This document shows, one piece after another, positions 24,875-35,428 of a DNA stretch of 64,000 bases. Every line of letters starts with the position of its first letter. Positions within the stretch are counted from its first letter, which is position 1. The notes under the pieces were generated by a model that was not told where the DNA came from, searched no databases, and was given only the letters and a program-made list of their open reading frames with translations. Location: positions 1 through 64,000 of the forward strand of contig DATMRF010000077.1 in NCBI GenBank assembly GCA_035566435.1. The letters are read 5' to 3'. This stretch comes from DATMRF01 sp035566435. GTDB taxonomy: Bacteria; Verrucomicrobiota; Verrucomicrobiia; Limisphaerales; UBA8199. The translations under genes and the position numbers were made by a program.

Positions 24875-27800
24875 ATGAAACCCAGGTTCTTTTCTGCCCG
24901 TTTGGCCGTCGTCACTGCGATTGCGGCTTACTTTTCGCTAATTTGCGCCAGTCAAGCCGCTAATCCGGCCGTTGCGTTTACCTGGCCGGTTGCCGGCCAA
25001 CAGGTCATCAGCGTTGCGAACGTGGCCGGCACCGCGGCAGCCGCGACCGGCTCGGTACAAAGTGTGACGTTCTCCATGCAGGACCTGGCGACGGGTCAAT
25101 GGTGGAACGGCAGTGGCTACCAGTCTGCCGCCACAAATTTGGCCACGATCATTTCCGGCACGAACTGGTCCGCCGCCCCCGCGGTGGGGCCCGCGTTCGT
25201 CTGCTGCGGGCGGCAATACCGGCTGAGCGCCAGCGCGACGGACACCGGCACAAATACCGGTACCGCCACGATCACCGTCCAAGCGGATGCCGTCCCGCCG
25301 GCTGTTGTTTTTGCCCCGTTGACCAATAGCCAAACGGTTGGAGACCTGTCGGCGATTGGCGGCGGGGTGACGGACAATTCCAACGCGGTCGCGGCGGTGT
25401 CTTTCGCGATTCACGAATTAGACATCAACGGCGGGCCCGGCCGCTGGTGGAACGGGAGCAATTTTCAAAGCTCGAGCGTCGTGCTTTCGGCGCTCGTGTC
25501 CAGCGGCAATTGGGCACCTGCGGGTGGCGCGTTGCCGGCGCTCAACTCGGGCCAGAGTTATGCGCTCACCGCCACGGCCACCGACACGACCAGCAACAGC
25601 GCTTCCGCGACCATCATGGTCCACGCTGCGATGGCGGTGCTCGCGTGGGACCCCGGACTGACGCCGCTGGGCACGGCGGTCCTGGCAAACCCCAACACGA
25701 ACGGCGGCAACTATTGGTTCAAGATCAATCCACAAAGCACGACCGTGGGCGCATGGCGCACGGCGCTGAATGTGAGCGCCGGCGAAGCCGACGTCTATAT
25801 GAGCCAAGGAAGCCCGCCGACTACTTACAGCTACGGTTATGGGTCTGCGCGGGTCGGTTCGGACGGGTTCGTTTTGCAGACAGCGCAGTTCAATCCGGGA
25901 CAGGATTGGTACATCCTGGTCACCGCCTCGGCGAATGCGCGATGGAACCTTGTGACGGGCGATGTTTTTGTGTATCCGCTCGGAGCGGTGGCGGCGGACG
26001 CTTCCAGCAGCACTAACGCGGTGATTGGGGCCGAAGGGACGCTTTTCTGCCAGACGACAGTCTCGGCGGACACGCTGGCGTGGCAACTCTGGCTGCACGG
26101 GGCGGGGAATACGATTTATGTTCGCAAGTCGGCTGCGGGCGGGCCACAGGCCTATGACTTAATCCAAGCCGGGCAAATGCTGGTGGTGCCGCCCTACCTT
26201 GCGGGCGCCACGTTCAACGGCTCCTATTTCATCAGTATGCCCGGCAATCCCGGCACAACCATCAATCTCGATTCGCGCCAACAACCGATTGAAGACCTGG
26301 CGTTCAGCAGCCTGACCAATCTCGTGGTAGCCCCGACGGATTTTCCGTATGTCACGTTCCGGGTTCAGGTGCCGGTGCAGCAGATTGCCTGGCAGCTCAA
26401 CCTGGCGCCGACGAGCGGGAATCCCAGCCTGGCCGTGCGCCGGGACCTGGTGCCAAACGAGTTTCGAAATGATGCCTTCTCGGAAGTGCCGAGCAACGTC
26501 GGCGCGAGCATTACGCTGGTGCCGCCGCCGCCGCAATCGGGCACAGGGGTCCCGGGGCTCAGCGATGGGACGTTTTTTGTCACGGTGTACAGCACCGCGC
26601 CTTTCAGCGCCGCTTTTACCAACAGCAACCCGGTCATCACGGATGTGCACTACGTGTTCAGCGTGACAAACGACACGCCGTCGCGGGCCGGCTGGCGCTA
26701 TTACCGGGTGGGCAATATCGCCGAACAGCTCGGGTCGCTCGGCTGGGAGTTGCTACTGTCTCAGCAGGTGCCCGGAAGCGAGATCGCCTTGCGCCGGAAC
26801 GCCGTGCCCGGGCAGTGGAACCAAAGGAACAATGACAACAACTATTACAGCCAGCCGCAGGGGTACGTGGATTATTCCGGCACGGGCGGCTTCTTGCAGC
26901 GCCCGGGCCACCAGGCGGACATTTGGTATATCGGGATTTACACTCCCACGCAGGCGCTGGGCAGTTTCGTCCTGACCGGGAACCAGCTCGTGGGCCAGGC
27001 CAGTGGCTTCGATGGCGCGGGAAGCAGCACCAGCGTCACGAATCAGCCGGCGGGCAAGTGGAGCTTCGTCCGGATCGATGTTCCGTCGGATGCTTTCGGC
27101 TGGGACCTGCGCCTGGTCAATGTGCGGAATGGAAACCCGCAGATGGCGGTGAGCCGGGACACCTTGCCGACGGCACTGAATAACGCCGGTTCATGGAACG
27201 GGCTGTATTCGGCTCCCTGGTCCTCGACGAGTTGGGCCAGTGGGAGCCAGTGGGCGTTCGCTTCAGACTGGACGGGTTGCGGGCCGGTGCCGGTGTTGAG
27301 CATGGGAATGGGCAACCCGTTGCAGGCCGGAACCTATTACGTCGGCGTTCAGGAGCCAGTCAGCACCAGCAGTTTCACGCTGCAAAGCCGGGGGATCGGG
27401 CTGACGAACGACACGGTCCGCGTTGTGGACCTGGGCTTCACATCGAATACCAACAACCCCAGCCTGGCGGTGGGCGAAGTCGATTATTACCGGGTGGTCG
27501 TGCCCGCCAATCAGCCGAACTGGAAACTGAGCCTGCATGCCGTTGCGGGCGAGGTGTTGTTGAAGGTGCAGAAGGATTTCCTCCCCAACAGCGGCTCGGG
27601 GATTTACGGCTATGGAGACGCCTTCGGATACGGCGGCCAGAAGATGATGAAAGCAGGCGATGAGCAGTGGGTTCTGCTGCCGCAAGGCGGGAGCAACAGT
27701 TTGATCGCGGGCACGTACTTCGTCGCAGTGGTCGCCCAGGGGCAAGGCCTGACGAATCAGGATTGCAGCGGGCCGGGCAGTGGTTGGGGAACGGGCAGCA

Positions 27801-30800
27801 GCGGTTACGCGCTTACCAGCAAAGTCGAGCCCGTGACGATGCTTCCCAATAATCTGGGCTACGGCAGTGATCTGCTGTTCACCAACACGCAGGCCGGGGG
27901 CGAAATGAAGTTTTGCCAATTCAACGTTCCCGCGGGCATCGCGAGCATCGAGGTGCGCCTGGAAAACCGGGCCGGCAATCCGATCATGGAATTGAATAGC
28001 GGGACCAATTTGGTCGGCACCTGGCCGTATAACTTGTGGTATGACCCCGATCCCTACGGAAACTTCGCGGGAACCAATTCTTTTTGGCGCGATGGAAGCC
28101 TGATCACGGTCGTCAATCCGAGCGGCCTGTACAGCCTGTCAATTTACGGCGCCATCTCGAACAACGTTTATCCCGACGCCGCTTACGTGCTGCGCGTGCA
28201 TGCCCAGCCACCGCCGGTGGTCGCTTTTGACGGGGGCGCGGCGGCAGTGACCAATCAGCCGGCGGGGACGTGGCAATTCTTTCAAGTAAACGTGCCGGCC
28301 GATGCGTTGGGCTGGGATGTGCGGCTGGTCGGAGTTACGAACGGCAACCCGCAGATGGTGGTGAGCCGAGACGCCCTGCCCACCGGGTTGACGACGACTT
28401 CGCCCTGGACACCGGGGCATGGCGGCTACGACCCACTGGTTTATGCGGGCTGTTCACCGAACTGGCCCAGCGGCGACCAATGGCTCAATCACGATTGGAC
28501 CGGGTGCGGGACGCTGCCGCTGCTGGCCATGGGGATGGGAAATCCGTTGGAGCCGGGAACGTATTACATCGGCGTGCAGGACCCGCAGTATGCGAGCAGT
28601 TACACCCTGCAAAGCCGCGGGATTGGAGCCAGCTACTCCATTGCCATTCGGGACCTGAACCTGAAGGACACCAATGCCAATGCCAGCCTAGTGGTGGGCG
28701 AGGGGGATTATTACCGGGTGAGCGTGCCAGCCAACCAGCTCGACTGGAAACTCCAACTGCACGCGGTGGCGGGTGAAGTGTTATTGAAGGTGCAGAAGGA
28801 TTTTCTGCCCAACAGCGGGTCGGGCTTTGTTGGTTACGGGGACGTGTACAACGGTTATGGCGGCCAAATGATGATGAAGCCCGGCGATGAGCATTGGGCG
28901 CTGCTGCCGCCGAACGGTAGTAATAGTGTAACGGCGGGAACCTATTATGTGCTTGTGGTCAGCCAGGGCCAGAACCTGACGAATTCCTATTGCAGCCTGG
29001 GCGGCGGTTGGGGACCCGGCGCGGCGAACTACACGCTGACCAGCGAGGCCGAACCGGTCACCGTTCTTCCCTCCACTCTCGGCTACGGCAGCGACCTGGT
29101 GCTGAGCAACGCGCAAGCGGGCGGCGAAATGAAGTTCTACCAATTCAACGTGCCTGCCGGTCTGGCCACGGTCGAGGTGCGCCTGGAGAACCAGGCGGGC
29201 CATCCGTTAATGGACTTGAGCAGCGGGACACTTATGGTGGGCACGTGGCCATATAATCTGTGGTACGACCCCGATCCCTACGGCAATTACGGCGGCACCA
29301 ATTCCTCCTGGCGCGATGGAAGCCTTATCACTGTTCCGAACCCGCAGCCCGGGCCGTACAGCCTCACCGTTTACGGCCAATCCGACAACTCGGGCAACTT
29401 TTTGGATGCCAGCTATACCTTGCGCGTGCGCGCGGTGCCGCCGGCCCTGGTCGCTTTCGACGGCGGCACCGCGACGGTGACCAATCAGGCTGCGGGCACC
29501 TGGCAATTTTTCCAGGTAAACGTGCCGGCCGGAGCGGTGGGCTGGGATGTGCGGCTGGAGGGCGTCACCAACGGCAACCCGCAGATGGTAGTGGGCCGGA
29601 ACACGCTGCCCACCGGGTTGACGACCACCTCGCCCTGGACGCCGGGCCACGGCGGCTATGACCCACTGGTTTACCCCGGCTGTTCACCGACCTGGCCCAG
29701 CGGCAGCCAATGGCTCAATCACGAATGGACCGGGTGCGGGACCTTGCCGCTGCTGGTGCTGGGGATGGGCAATCCGCTCGAGGCGGGCACTTATTACATC
29801 GGCGTGCAGGACCCGAATAATCCGAGCAGTTACACTCTCCAAAGCCGTGGGATTGGACCAGGCTACACCGTGGCAATTCGGAACTTGAACCTGAACGACA
29901 GCGCCCAGAACCCAAGCCTGGCCGTCGGGCAGGAGGATTTTTACAGAGTAACTGTCCCGCCGAACCAGCCGGATTGGAAACTGCAACTGCACGCCGCGTC
30001 CGGAGAAGTATTGTTGAAAGTGCAGAAGGATTTTCTGCCCAACAGCGGGTCGGGCTTTGTCGGTTACGGGGACGTGTACAACGGCTATGGCGGCCAAATG
30101 ATGATGAAGCCCGGCGACGAGCAATGGGCGCTGCTGCCGCCCAACGGGAGCAATAGTGTAACCGCCGGAATCTATTACGTGCTGGTGGTGAGCCAGGGCC
30201 AAAACCTGACGAACACCTATTGCAACGGCGCGGGCAGTGGCTGGGGGCCCGGGGCGGCGAACTACACGCTCATCAGCGAGGCCGAACCGGTCACCGTCCT
30301 GCCCGCCACCCTGGGCTACGGGAACGACCTGTTATTCACCAACGGGCAGGCCGGTGGTGAGATGAAGTTTTACGAGTTCGTCGTGCCCGCAGGCCTGCCT
30401 ACTGTCGAAGTGCGCCTGGAGAACCGGGTGGGTAATCCGTTGATGGACTTGAGCCGCGGACCAGCCATGGTCGGCACCTGGCCTTACAACCTCTGGTATG
30501 ACCCCGATCCCTACGGCAATTTCGGCGGCACCAATTCGGCCTGGCGCGACGGAAATCTTATCACGATTCCCAATGTGGCGGCCGGTCTCTACAGCCTGAG
30601 CGTGTATGGCGGATCCGACGGTTCCGGCAATTTCCCTGACGCGAGCTACACACTGCGCGTCCACGCACCCGTGCTACCGGACTTGAGCTTCGGTCCGGAG
30701 CTGAGTTCCGGCGGCGTGACGAATGTGGCTTCGGGCGTGCTGGCGGACAACCAGCGGAGTTTTTACCGAGTCACCGTGCCCGCCACCGTGGCGGGAGCGC

Positions 30801-33223
30801 AGGTCCTGGGCTGGCAACTCGACCTGACGACTCTAAACGGAACTCCGTCGGTGCGCGTGCGCAAGAATTTGCTGCCGGACGACCAGGGCAGTGACGGCAC
30901 TTCTCCATTCAGCATCGGGACCGCCGCCATCGTGCCCCCTTACCTCACGCCAGGAACCTGGTACGTCGAGGTCAAGGGGACGGGTTCAACCACTTACGTG
31001 TTGACCAGCAGCGAGCTCACCACCAATACCCTGAAGCATCAACTTTGGGTAATGCCGCAGTTGGGACAAGTGACGGCAGTACCGGGTCTGACGTTCCCCG
31101 CTATTGGCGACAGCGGCGTCGATACCAATGGCAACCAGCTCCCGGGCGACCAGGGGATCGACCTGGCCCAGGGCCAGTTTGATTATTACGCCGTGGTTGT
31201 TCCCACGAATAATGCCGGCCTGCTGCGCACCGAACTGCAGGCCATCAGCGGTAATCCCAATCTCTACTTGCGCGTAGGAACGGCGCCTACGTTGTCACAT
31301 GACGTCAATGGGCACAACGGCACTATTTATGAGCGCTCGATGACGGGCGGCACGACCGAGTATGGAAGCTGGGTGCCGATGAATGGCCGCTATGAGTCGC
31401 AGCTCACCCCCGGAATCTGGGTGCTCGCGGTTCAGGCCGGCGGCAATGCGAATGTCCGTTACCGGCTGCAGCTCTCCTGCGGCAATTCTGCCACGAACGG
31501 ACTGGTTCAGGACCTGGCGTTGAACGGCGGCAGTTTTACCAATCAAAATCTCAACGGCGGGGATTGGCGCTTCTATCGCGTGACGATCCCTTCAAACGCT
31601 CCGACGGCCTGGGTCGTGACGTGGTCCCGCAGCCTGGGCAGCGCGCGCATGTTCGTGCGCGACACCGTGCCGCCGGGGGACGGGAACGCTACCATGGATT
31701 ACTCGGATCCCAATTACAACCCTCTGCCGTCCTGGTGGTGGGATCTCGGGCTGCAGGCGTGGGCTCGGGACGGCAAAAACCAAGGACCGTATCCGCGGTT
31801 CGACGCGCCGGGAACGTATGCCATGTCCACGCCGCCACTCCGCCCGGGAGCGGTGTATTATCTGGGCTTTTGGTCAGCTACCGATACTACGTTCTCGCTG
31901 AGTTCGGCCACCAACGGCACACCGGTGCAGGTCACGAATACGATTCCGTTTACCAGCGGCGCGATCGCCGGCGTTATCCCCGGCTACGGCAGCGCCTCAT
32001 ACAGGGTGGACGTCCCGGTTGGAGCGACCCGCCTGATGTTCAACACGACCAATTCGGCGAATCTTGTGGTAGCGGTAGAACAAGGCACCCTGGCGCAGGC
32101 GGGCGGGCCGGCACATTGGTTAAGCAGCGGAGCCAACGTCAGCCTCAACCAAGTGCTCAATCTAGCCAACAACTGGCCGTGGTTGCCCGGCTATTCCTAT
32201 TATCTGACGGTCACCAATACTTCTCCCGGGGCCGAAAATTTCAGCCTGACGATGAGCGTCCCGGCGGACCTGGAGCCGCTCGGTCTGCTCGCGCCAAACT
32301 CCGTCACTTCGGCTCGTCCCAACCCGTCTGTCCAGTTGATTTGGGGGGTGACGAACCAGGGTCCAGCCTCGGCCTCGGGTGACTGGTATGACGTGGTCTG
32401 GTGCTCAACTAACGGGGTATTGGACAGTCAATCGGTCGCGATGGGTTACTTCTTGATCAGCAAGACTGTTCCGCCAGGCGGAGTCTACTGGTACACAAAC
32501 ACAACCGCGCTGCCGCTGAGCGCCAGCGGCAACTACTGGCTGTTCGTGCAGGTGGACGCGAATGACTCCATTTACGAAGCGAATCTGGGCGACAAGGTTT
32601 CCGCGCCCGTATCGGGCAGCTTCGCCCTGGTCCCGCCCGACCTGGCACCGATCCGCCTGGTAGCTCCGGCGATAGTCACTTCATCGACTCCGAATCCGGT
32701 GATCCAGTTGGCGTGGGGGGTGACGAATCAAGGGCCCGGGCAAGCTTCAGGCGGGTGGTATGACCGGATTTGGTTTTCGACCAATGGAGTGCTGGACGGC
32801 CAATCGATGGATCTCGGCTACTTTTACTACTCACAGGTCGTGGCGCCTGCGGGCGTTTACTGGCAAACGAACATGGTGACGTTGCCGCTCGTCGCCGGCG
32901 GGACTTACACGCTCTTCCTGCAGGTGGACACGTTCGACTATCTCTACGAATCGAGGAAGGACAATAACGTTTCGTCAGGGGTCGCGGGCACGGTGGTCCC
33001 TCCCCCGCCGTCCTTCCAATCGGTCACCACCGCAAGCGGCAGGATCACTTTCAGTTGGAGCGCCGTCCCGGGGAGGACCTACCAGGTGCAGTTCAAAACC
33101 AATTTGGGCCAGGCCCAGTGGACCAACCTGATGAGCGTCTCCGCCACCAATTCAGCAGCGACGGCCTACGACGACATTAGTGCTGATCCACAACGTTTCT
33201 ATCGGGTTGTCATCCTGCCCTGA
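24875..33223 (+). CDS. Giant secreted repeat protein with CARDB domains
   Basis: About 2782 aa from ATG 24875, chosen because it starts a signal peptide (MKPRFFSARLAVVTAIAAYF...ASQA); the frame opens at 24770. Order: two Ig-like modules, each with a QWWNGSGYQS / RWWNGSNFQS motif; a long array of PPC-like beta modules (DWYILVTASANARWNL, DVRLVGVTNGNPQM and similar), including two almost identical 1230-nt units (about 28249-29478 and 29479-30690) and a diverged copy before them; two CARDB modules (about 32267-32630 and 32636-32990, each with QLxWGVTNQGP); and the shared C-terminal module. No enzyme motif. It is probably an extracellular structural or adhesive protein. Confidence 0.87.
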   Translation: MKPRFFSARLAVVTAIAAYFSLICASQAANPAVAFTWPVAGQQVISVANVAGTAAAATGSVQSVTFSMQDLATGQWWNGSGYQSAATNLATIISGTNWSAAPAVGPAFVCCGRQYRLSASATDTGTNTGTATITVQADAVPPAVVFAPLTNSQTVGDLSAIGGGVTDNSNAVAAVSFAIHELDINGGPGRWWNGSNFQSSSVVLSALVSSGNWAPAGGALPALNSGQSYALTATATDTTSNSASATIMVHAAMAVLAWDPGLTPLGTAVLANPNTNGGNYWFKINPQSTTVGAWRTALNVSAGEADVYMSQGSPPTTYSYGYGSARVGSDGFVLQTAQFNPGQDWYILVTASANARWNLVTGDVFVYPLGAVAADASSSTNAVIGAEGTLFCQTTVSADTLAWQLWLHGAGNTIYVRKSAAGGPQAYDLIQAGQMLVVPPYLAGATFNGSYFISMPGNPGTTINLDSRQQPIEDLAFSSLTNLVVAPTDFPYVTFRVQVPVQQIAWQLNLAPTSGNPSLAVRRDLVPNEFRNDAFSEVPSNVGASITLVPPPPQSGTGVPGLSDGTFFVTVYSTAPFSAAFTNSNPVITDVHYVFSVTNDTPSRAGWRYYRVGNIAEQLGSLGWELLLSQQVPGSEIALRRNAVPGQWNQRNNDNNYYSQPQGYVDYSGTGGFLQRPGHQADIWYIGIYTPTQALGSFVLTGNQLVGQASGFDGAGSSTSVTNQPAGKWSFVRIDVPSDAFGWDLRLVNVRNGNPQMAVSRDTLPTALNNAGSWNGLYSAPWSSTSWASGSQWAFASDWTGCGPVPVLSMGMGNPLQAGTYYVGVQEPVSTSSFTLQSRGIGLTNDTVRVVDLGFTSNTNNPSLAVGEVDYYRVVVPANQPNWKLSLHAVAGEVLLKVQKDFLPNSGSGIYGYGDAFGYGGQKMMKAGDEQWVLLPQGGSNSLIAGTYFVAVVAQGQGLTNQDCSGPGSGWGTGSSGYALTSKVEPVTMLPNNLGYGSDLLFTNTQAGGEMKFCQFNVPAGIASIEVRLENRAGNPIMELNSGTNLVGTWPYNLWYDPDPYGNFAGTNSFWRDGSLITVVNPSGLYSLSIYGAISNNVYPDAAYVLRVHAQPPPVVAFDGGAAAVTNQPAGTWQFFQVNVPADALGWDVRLVGVTNGNPQMVVSRDALPTGLTTTSPWTPGHGGYDPLVYAGCSPNWPSGDQWLNHDWTGCGTLPLLAMGMGNPLEPGTYYIGVQDPQYASSYTLQSRGIGASYSIAIRDLNLKDTNANASLVVGEGDYYRVSVPANQLDWKLQLHAVAGEVLLKVQKDFLPNSGSGFVGYGDVYNGYGGQMMMKPGDEHWALLPPNGSNSVTAGTYYVLVVSQGQNLTNSYCSLGGGWGPGAANYTLTSEAEPVTVLPSTLGYGSDLVLSNAQAGGEMKFYQFNVPAGLATVEVRLENQAGHPLMDLSSGTLMVGTWPYNLWYDPDPYGNYGGTNSSWRDGSLITVPNPQPGPYSLTVYGQSDNSGNFLDASYTLRVRAVPPALVAFDGGTATVTNQAAGTWQFFQVNVPAGAVGWDVRLEGVTNGNPQMVVGRNTLPTGLTTTSPWTPGHGGYDPLVYPGCSPTWPSGSQWLNHEWTGCGTLPLLVLGMGNPLEAGTYYIGVQDPNNPSSYTLQSRGIGPGYTVAIRNLNLNDSAQNPSLAVGQEDFYRVTVPPNQPDWKLQLHAASGEVLLKVQKDFLPNSGSGFVGYGDVYNGYGGQMMMKPGDEQWALLPPNGSNSVTAGIYYVLVVSQGQNLTNTYCNGAGSGWGPGAANYTLISEAEPVTVLPATLGYGNDLLFTNGQAGGEMKFYEFVVPAGLPTVEVRLENRVGNPLMDLSRGPAMVGTWPYNLWYDPDPYGNFGGTNSAWRDGNLITIPNVAAGLYSLSVYGGSDGSGNFPDASYTLRVHAPVLPDLSFGPELSSGGVTNVASGVLADNQRSFYRVTVPATVAGAQVLGWQLDLTTLNGTPSVRVRKNLLPDDQGSDGTSPFSIGTAAIVPPYLTPGTWYVEVKGTGSTTYVLTSSELTTNTLKHQLWVMPQLGQVTAVPGLTFPAIGDSGVDTNGNQLPGDQGIDLAQGQFDYYAVVVPTNNAGLLRTELQAISGNPNLYLRVGTAPTLSHDVNGHNGTIYERSMTGGTTEYGSWVPMNGRYESQLTPGIWVLAVQAGGNANVRYRLQLSCGNSATNGLVQDLALNGGSFTNQNLNGGDWRFYRVTIPSNAPTAWVVTWSRSLGSARMFVRDTVPPGDGNATMDYSDPNYNPLPSWWWDLGLQAWARDGKNQGPYPRFDAPGTYAMSTPPLRPGAVYYLGFWSATDTTFSLSSATNGTPVQVTNTIPFTSGAIAGVIPGYGSASYRVDVPVGATRLMFNTTNSANLVVAVEQGTLAQAGGPAHWLSSGANVSLNQVLNLANNWPWLPGYSYYLTVTNTSPGAENFSLTMSVPADLEPLGLLAPNSVTSARPNPSVQLIWGVTNQGPASASGDWYDVVWCSTNGVLDSQSVAMGYFLISKTVPPGGVYWYTNTTALPLSASGNYWLFVQVDANDSIYEANLGDKVSAPVSGSFALVPPDLAPIRLVAPAIVTSSTPNPVIQLAWGVTNQGPGQASGGWYDRIWFSTNGVLDGQSMDLGYFYYSQVVAPAGVYWQTNMVTLPLVAGGTYTLFLQVDTFDYLYESRKDNNVSSGVAGTVVPPPPSFQSVTTASGRITFSWSAVPGRTYQVQFKTNLGQAQWTNLMSVSATNSAATAYDDISADPQRFYRVVILP
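28249..30690 (+). repeat. In-frame 1230-nt tandem duplication inside the giant gene
   Basis: Units of 1230 nt (410 aa) start near 28249 and 29479. Long stretches are almost identical in DNA, for example 28792-28890 against 30022-30120, differing mainly at third positions. A more diverged unit precedes them (about 27043). Recent amplification or gene conversion is implied. Confidence 0.8.
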
Positions 33224-33234
33224 TTCACGTTCAC

Positions 33235-33274
33235 GGGACCACGGGACTACAGGACCACGGGACCACAGGACCAC
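33235..33274. repeat. 8-bp tandem repeat, five units
   Basis: GGGACCAC GGGACTAC AGGACCAC GGGACCAC AGGACCAC, starting 12 bp after the giant gene stop. The rest of the spacer to 33724 shows no gene. Confidence 0.8.
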
Positions 33275-33440
33275 GCACCGGCGGGCGGCGGCGATGCTTG
33301 GCGTGGGAAACGTTTCTGAATTCCCCCAGCTGACCGAGCGAGGTTAGGTTTGCGGGGCGTCGGGAGAGGGATTGGGAGGGAGGAGGTTGAACGCCTGGGC
33401 GAAGATCTGATGGATATCGGCGAGGAGGGGTTGGATGAAT

Positions 33441-33502
33441 GGAGTGGTGGAGTGATGGGGCGGTGCCGGCGGGTGCAGGTTGCAGGTTGAAAGTTGAAGG
33501 TT
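33441..33502. repeat. Repeat block shared with the 3521-3580 spacer
   Basis: GGAGTGGTGGAGTGATGG (33441) also occurs at about 3522, and like there it is followed by heptamers: GCAGGTT GCAGGTT GAAAGTT GAAGGTT (33475-33502). Two composite copies suggest a dispersed intergenic element family. Confidence 0.7.
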
Positions 33503-33724
33503 CGCAAGCGGCTTCCGGGGCCGGCGCGGCGGGGAGGGGTGAGCTCAGCATTCCAGCCCAACTTCGTCAGGTCCATAGTGGCGCGCCGATTGAACTGTTC
33601 ATGGGCTACACCTTGTGCCCGAGCCTCACTGCTACGAAAGTCGAAGTTGGAGATCAGCGAATGCGGCGAACCGGAGGGATAAATGACAGGAAGAAAATGC
33701 CGCCTCTGCATCCAAAGGCTTGGG

Positions 33725-34357
33725 TTACTTAGATTCGGTGTAGTCGCGAAACCGGGCCGTTGCCAAAGCCTGCGGGTCATGCGAGGTGACCGCCGGACCA
33801 ACATAGACCGTTCTGGAGAGAACCAACCTTTGCAACCCATACAACTTCCAGGTCTTTCCATCCGTTGAGGCGAAGGCCGAAAACCGATCCCCCAGACGCT
33901 CGACGCGGAGCCATGAATTGGGGTAGGCAGCGGGGAATTCCGGCGGGGCCGGAGGCCTCACGGCGGGATAAAGCGCCTGACAATCGCCTCCTGCCACCGA
34001 CCGGGACTGCATTTCATAGCCTCCCAGATTGTTGTTCCGAGGCGAGTTGTCGGAAAAAACCAGGAACATCAAGTGGGGACTGTCCGCGTTCAGGGTCTCC
34101 CGAATCATGAGGCCCGCCTTGGAATACAGGTGTGCCGGCGTGAAGCTTTCGACGCGCACGGCGATGTCGAAGTCACGTGGAAGCTGTTTGTATAAGAAAT
34201 GAAACTGGTCTGATTTTTCCCAAATATCGGCTCCGCCGGCGACGAGGTCCCAGCCGCCCTCAACCTGCCTGGCGGAGCCCGCCAGTCGCGGTGAGCCGAT
34301 GTCGAGATTAGAGAAGCGTCCCGATTGGCCGCTGGCGGGATTTGATTTCGTTTTCAT
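33725..34357 (-). CDS. DUF1349-type concanavalin-like protein
   Basis: 210 aa, one beta-jelly-roll domain. Family patterns: GGWDLVAGGADIWEKSDQFHF near the N-terminus, DFDIAVRVESFTPAHLYSKAG, LMIRETLNADSPHLMF, and the C-terminal VYVGPAVTSHDPQALATARF. Such domains occur alone or attached to glycosidases and bind or process carbohydrate. There is no signal peptide, unusual for this family in Verrucomicrobiota, so it is either cytosolic or has lost its 5' end. The gene stands alone on the minus strand after the repeat spacer. Confidence 0.78.
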   Translation of the reverse strand: MKTKSNPASGQSGRFSNLDIGSPRLAGSARQVEGGWDLVAGGADIWEKSDQFHFLYKQLPRDFDIAVRVESFTPAHLYSKAGLMIRETLNADSPHLMFLVFSDNSPRNNNLGGYEMQSRSVAGGDCQALYPAVRPPAPPEFPAAYPNSWLRVERLGDRFSAFASTDGKTWKLYGLQRLVLSRTVYVGPAVTSHDPQALATARFRDYTESK

Positions 34358-34397
34358 ATAAGTTCGAAAAGGCTTCAGCGCAGAGGCACTTTACGCG

Positions 34398-35261
34398 TTA
34401 CAGTTGCGAGGCTGGTACAATGTGCGTGAGCGCCATCCCAAGGAGCAAGGCCCCAATCAGGCCGAAGTACATCCCGGCCATAACCAGCCTGCGGCCAGGC
34501 GTCACCTCGAAGTAGCGGCGCTCTTCGTCAGTCTTCTTGCGAAACAGGAACCATAGCCTGGGCAGCGACAAAACGAGGATGAGGCCGACCAGAAAGTTCG
34601 GATGAACCACCAGCAACACCGACATCACGGCCGCCCCAACGAGCCAGAGCCAGGGGGAGAGCGCGGTGACGATGCGACCGCCATCCAGGAAACCAATCGG
34701 CGCCAGGTTGAACAGATTCAGAAAGAAACCGGTAAAAGCCAGAGCACGGAACAGCGGATTGCCGGTGAGCACGAACAACCCCTCACAAACCAATGCACCT
34801 GCCGTACCCAGAAGCGGGCCCCCAATGCCCACCCAGGCTTCCATCCACGCGTCCTTCGGGGCATCCTTCAACGCGATCAGCGCACCCATGAACGGAATGA
34901 ACACCGGTGCCCCCACCTTGAGGCCGAAGAATCGCGCGACGAGCAGGTGTCCGCACTCATGGACAAAAATCAACAGCACAAACCCCAAGGCAAACATCCA
35001 ACCCCAGGCCAGGGCGTAAGCCCCTATCGAAAGGAGCATCGTGCCGCCGGTCTTCAACAGAATCGGGAAAAACTTAACAAGCGGCACCACCAGAAACTTC
35101 AACTTTGCCGCAAACTTGACAATCACCAGCAACGCCACCCCAATCGGAGCGAAGAGTTTCTTGAGCCTCTGTCCGAGGGTCGGTTCCGTACCGGGAGGTT
35201 CGGAATAATGCGGCTCAAACGCAGGCGGAGCCGGTGGCGGTTCATGACCGGTGTCGTTCAT
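34398..35261 (-). CDS. Site-2 protease family (M50) membrane peptidase
   Basis: 287 aa from ATG 35261 (a TTG three codons upstream also opens the frame). A proline-rich cytosolic N-terminus is followed by about six membrane helices. The HEXXH zinc site is intact (IFVHECGHLLVARFFG), and the third ligand motif is FLDGGR (LDG motif). S2P proteases cut membrane proteins within the bilayer, often anti-sigma factors. Short form without PDZ domain, like the YydH/cyanobacterial type. No anti-sigma gene is adjacent, so its substrate is unknown. Confidence 0.9.
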   Translation of the reverse strand: MNDTGHEPPPAPPAFEPHYSEPPGTEPTLGQRLKKLFAPIGVALLVIVKFAAKLKFLVVPLVKFFPILLKTGGTMLLSIGAYALAWGWMFALGFVLLIFVHECGHLLVARFFGLKVGAPVFIPFMGALIALKDAPKDAWMEAWVGIGGPLLGTAGALVCEGLFVLTGNPLFRALAFTGFFLNLFNLAPIGFLDGGRIVTALSPWLWLVGAAVMSVLLVVHPNFLVGLILVLSLPRLWFLFRKKTDEERRYFEVTPGRRLVMAGMYFGLIGALLLGMALTHIVPASQL

Positions 35262-35428
35262 CCAAGGCAATGTGAGACTGGAGATTGGTCAGCGCAACCT
35301 GTTTCATGCTCGAGCCGATGCAAGGGATTTGAGGAGTGGAATTTCAGCAAGTGCGGGGCGTCAACGAGGCCGGGTTCAACACCACCTCGCTTTGCAATCC
35401 TGCAGGTGGGGTTTATCTTGGCCGAACC

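Noticed and set aside
31564..32382. 272-aa ORF within the giant gene
   Set aside because: Frame shadow of the tandem-repeat coding sequence; composition only.
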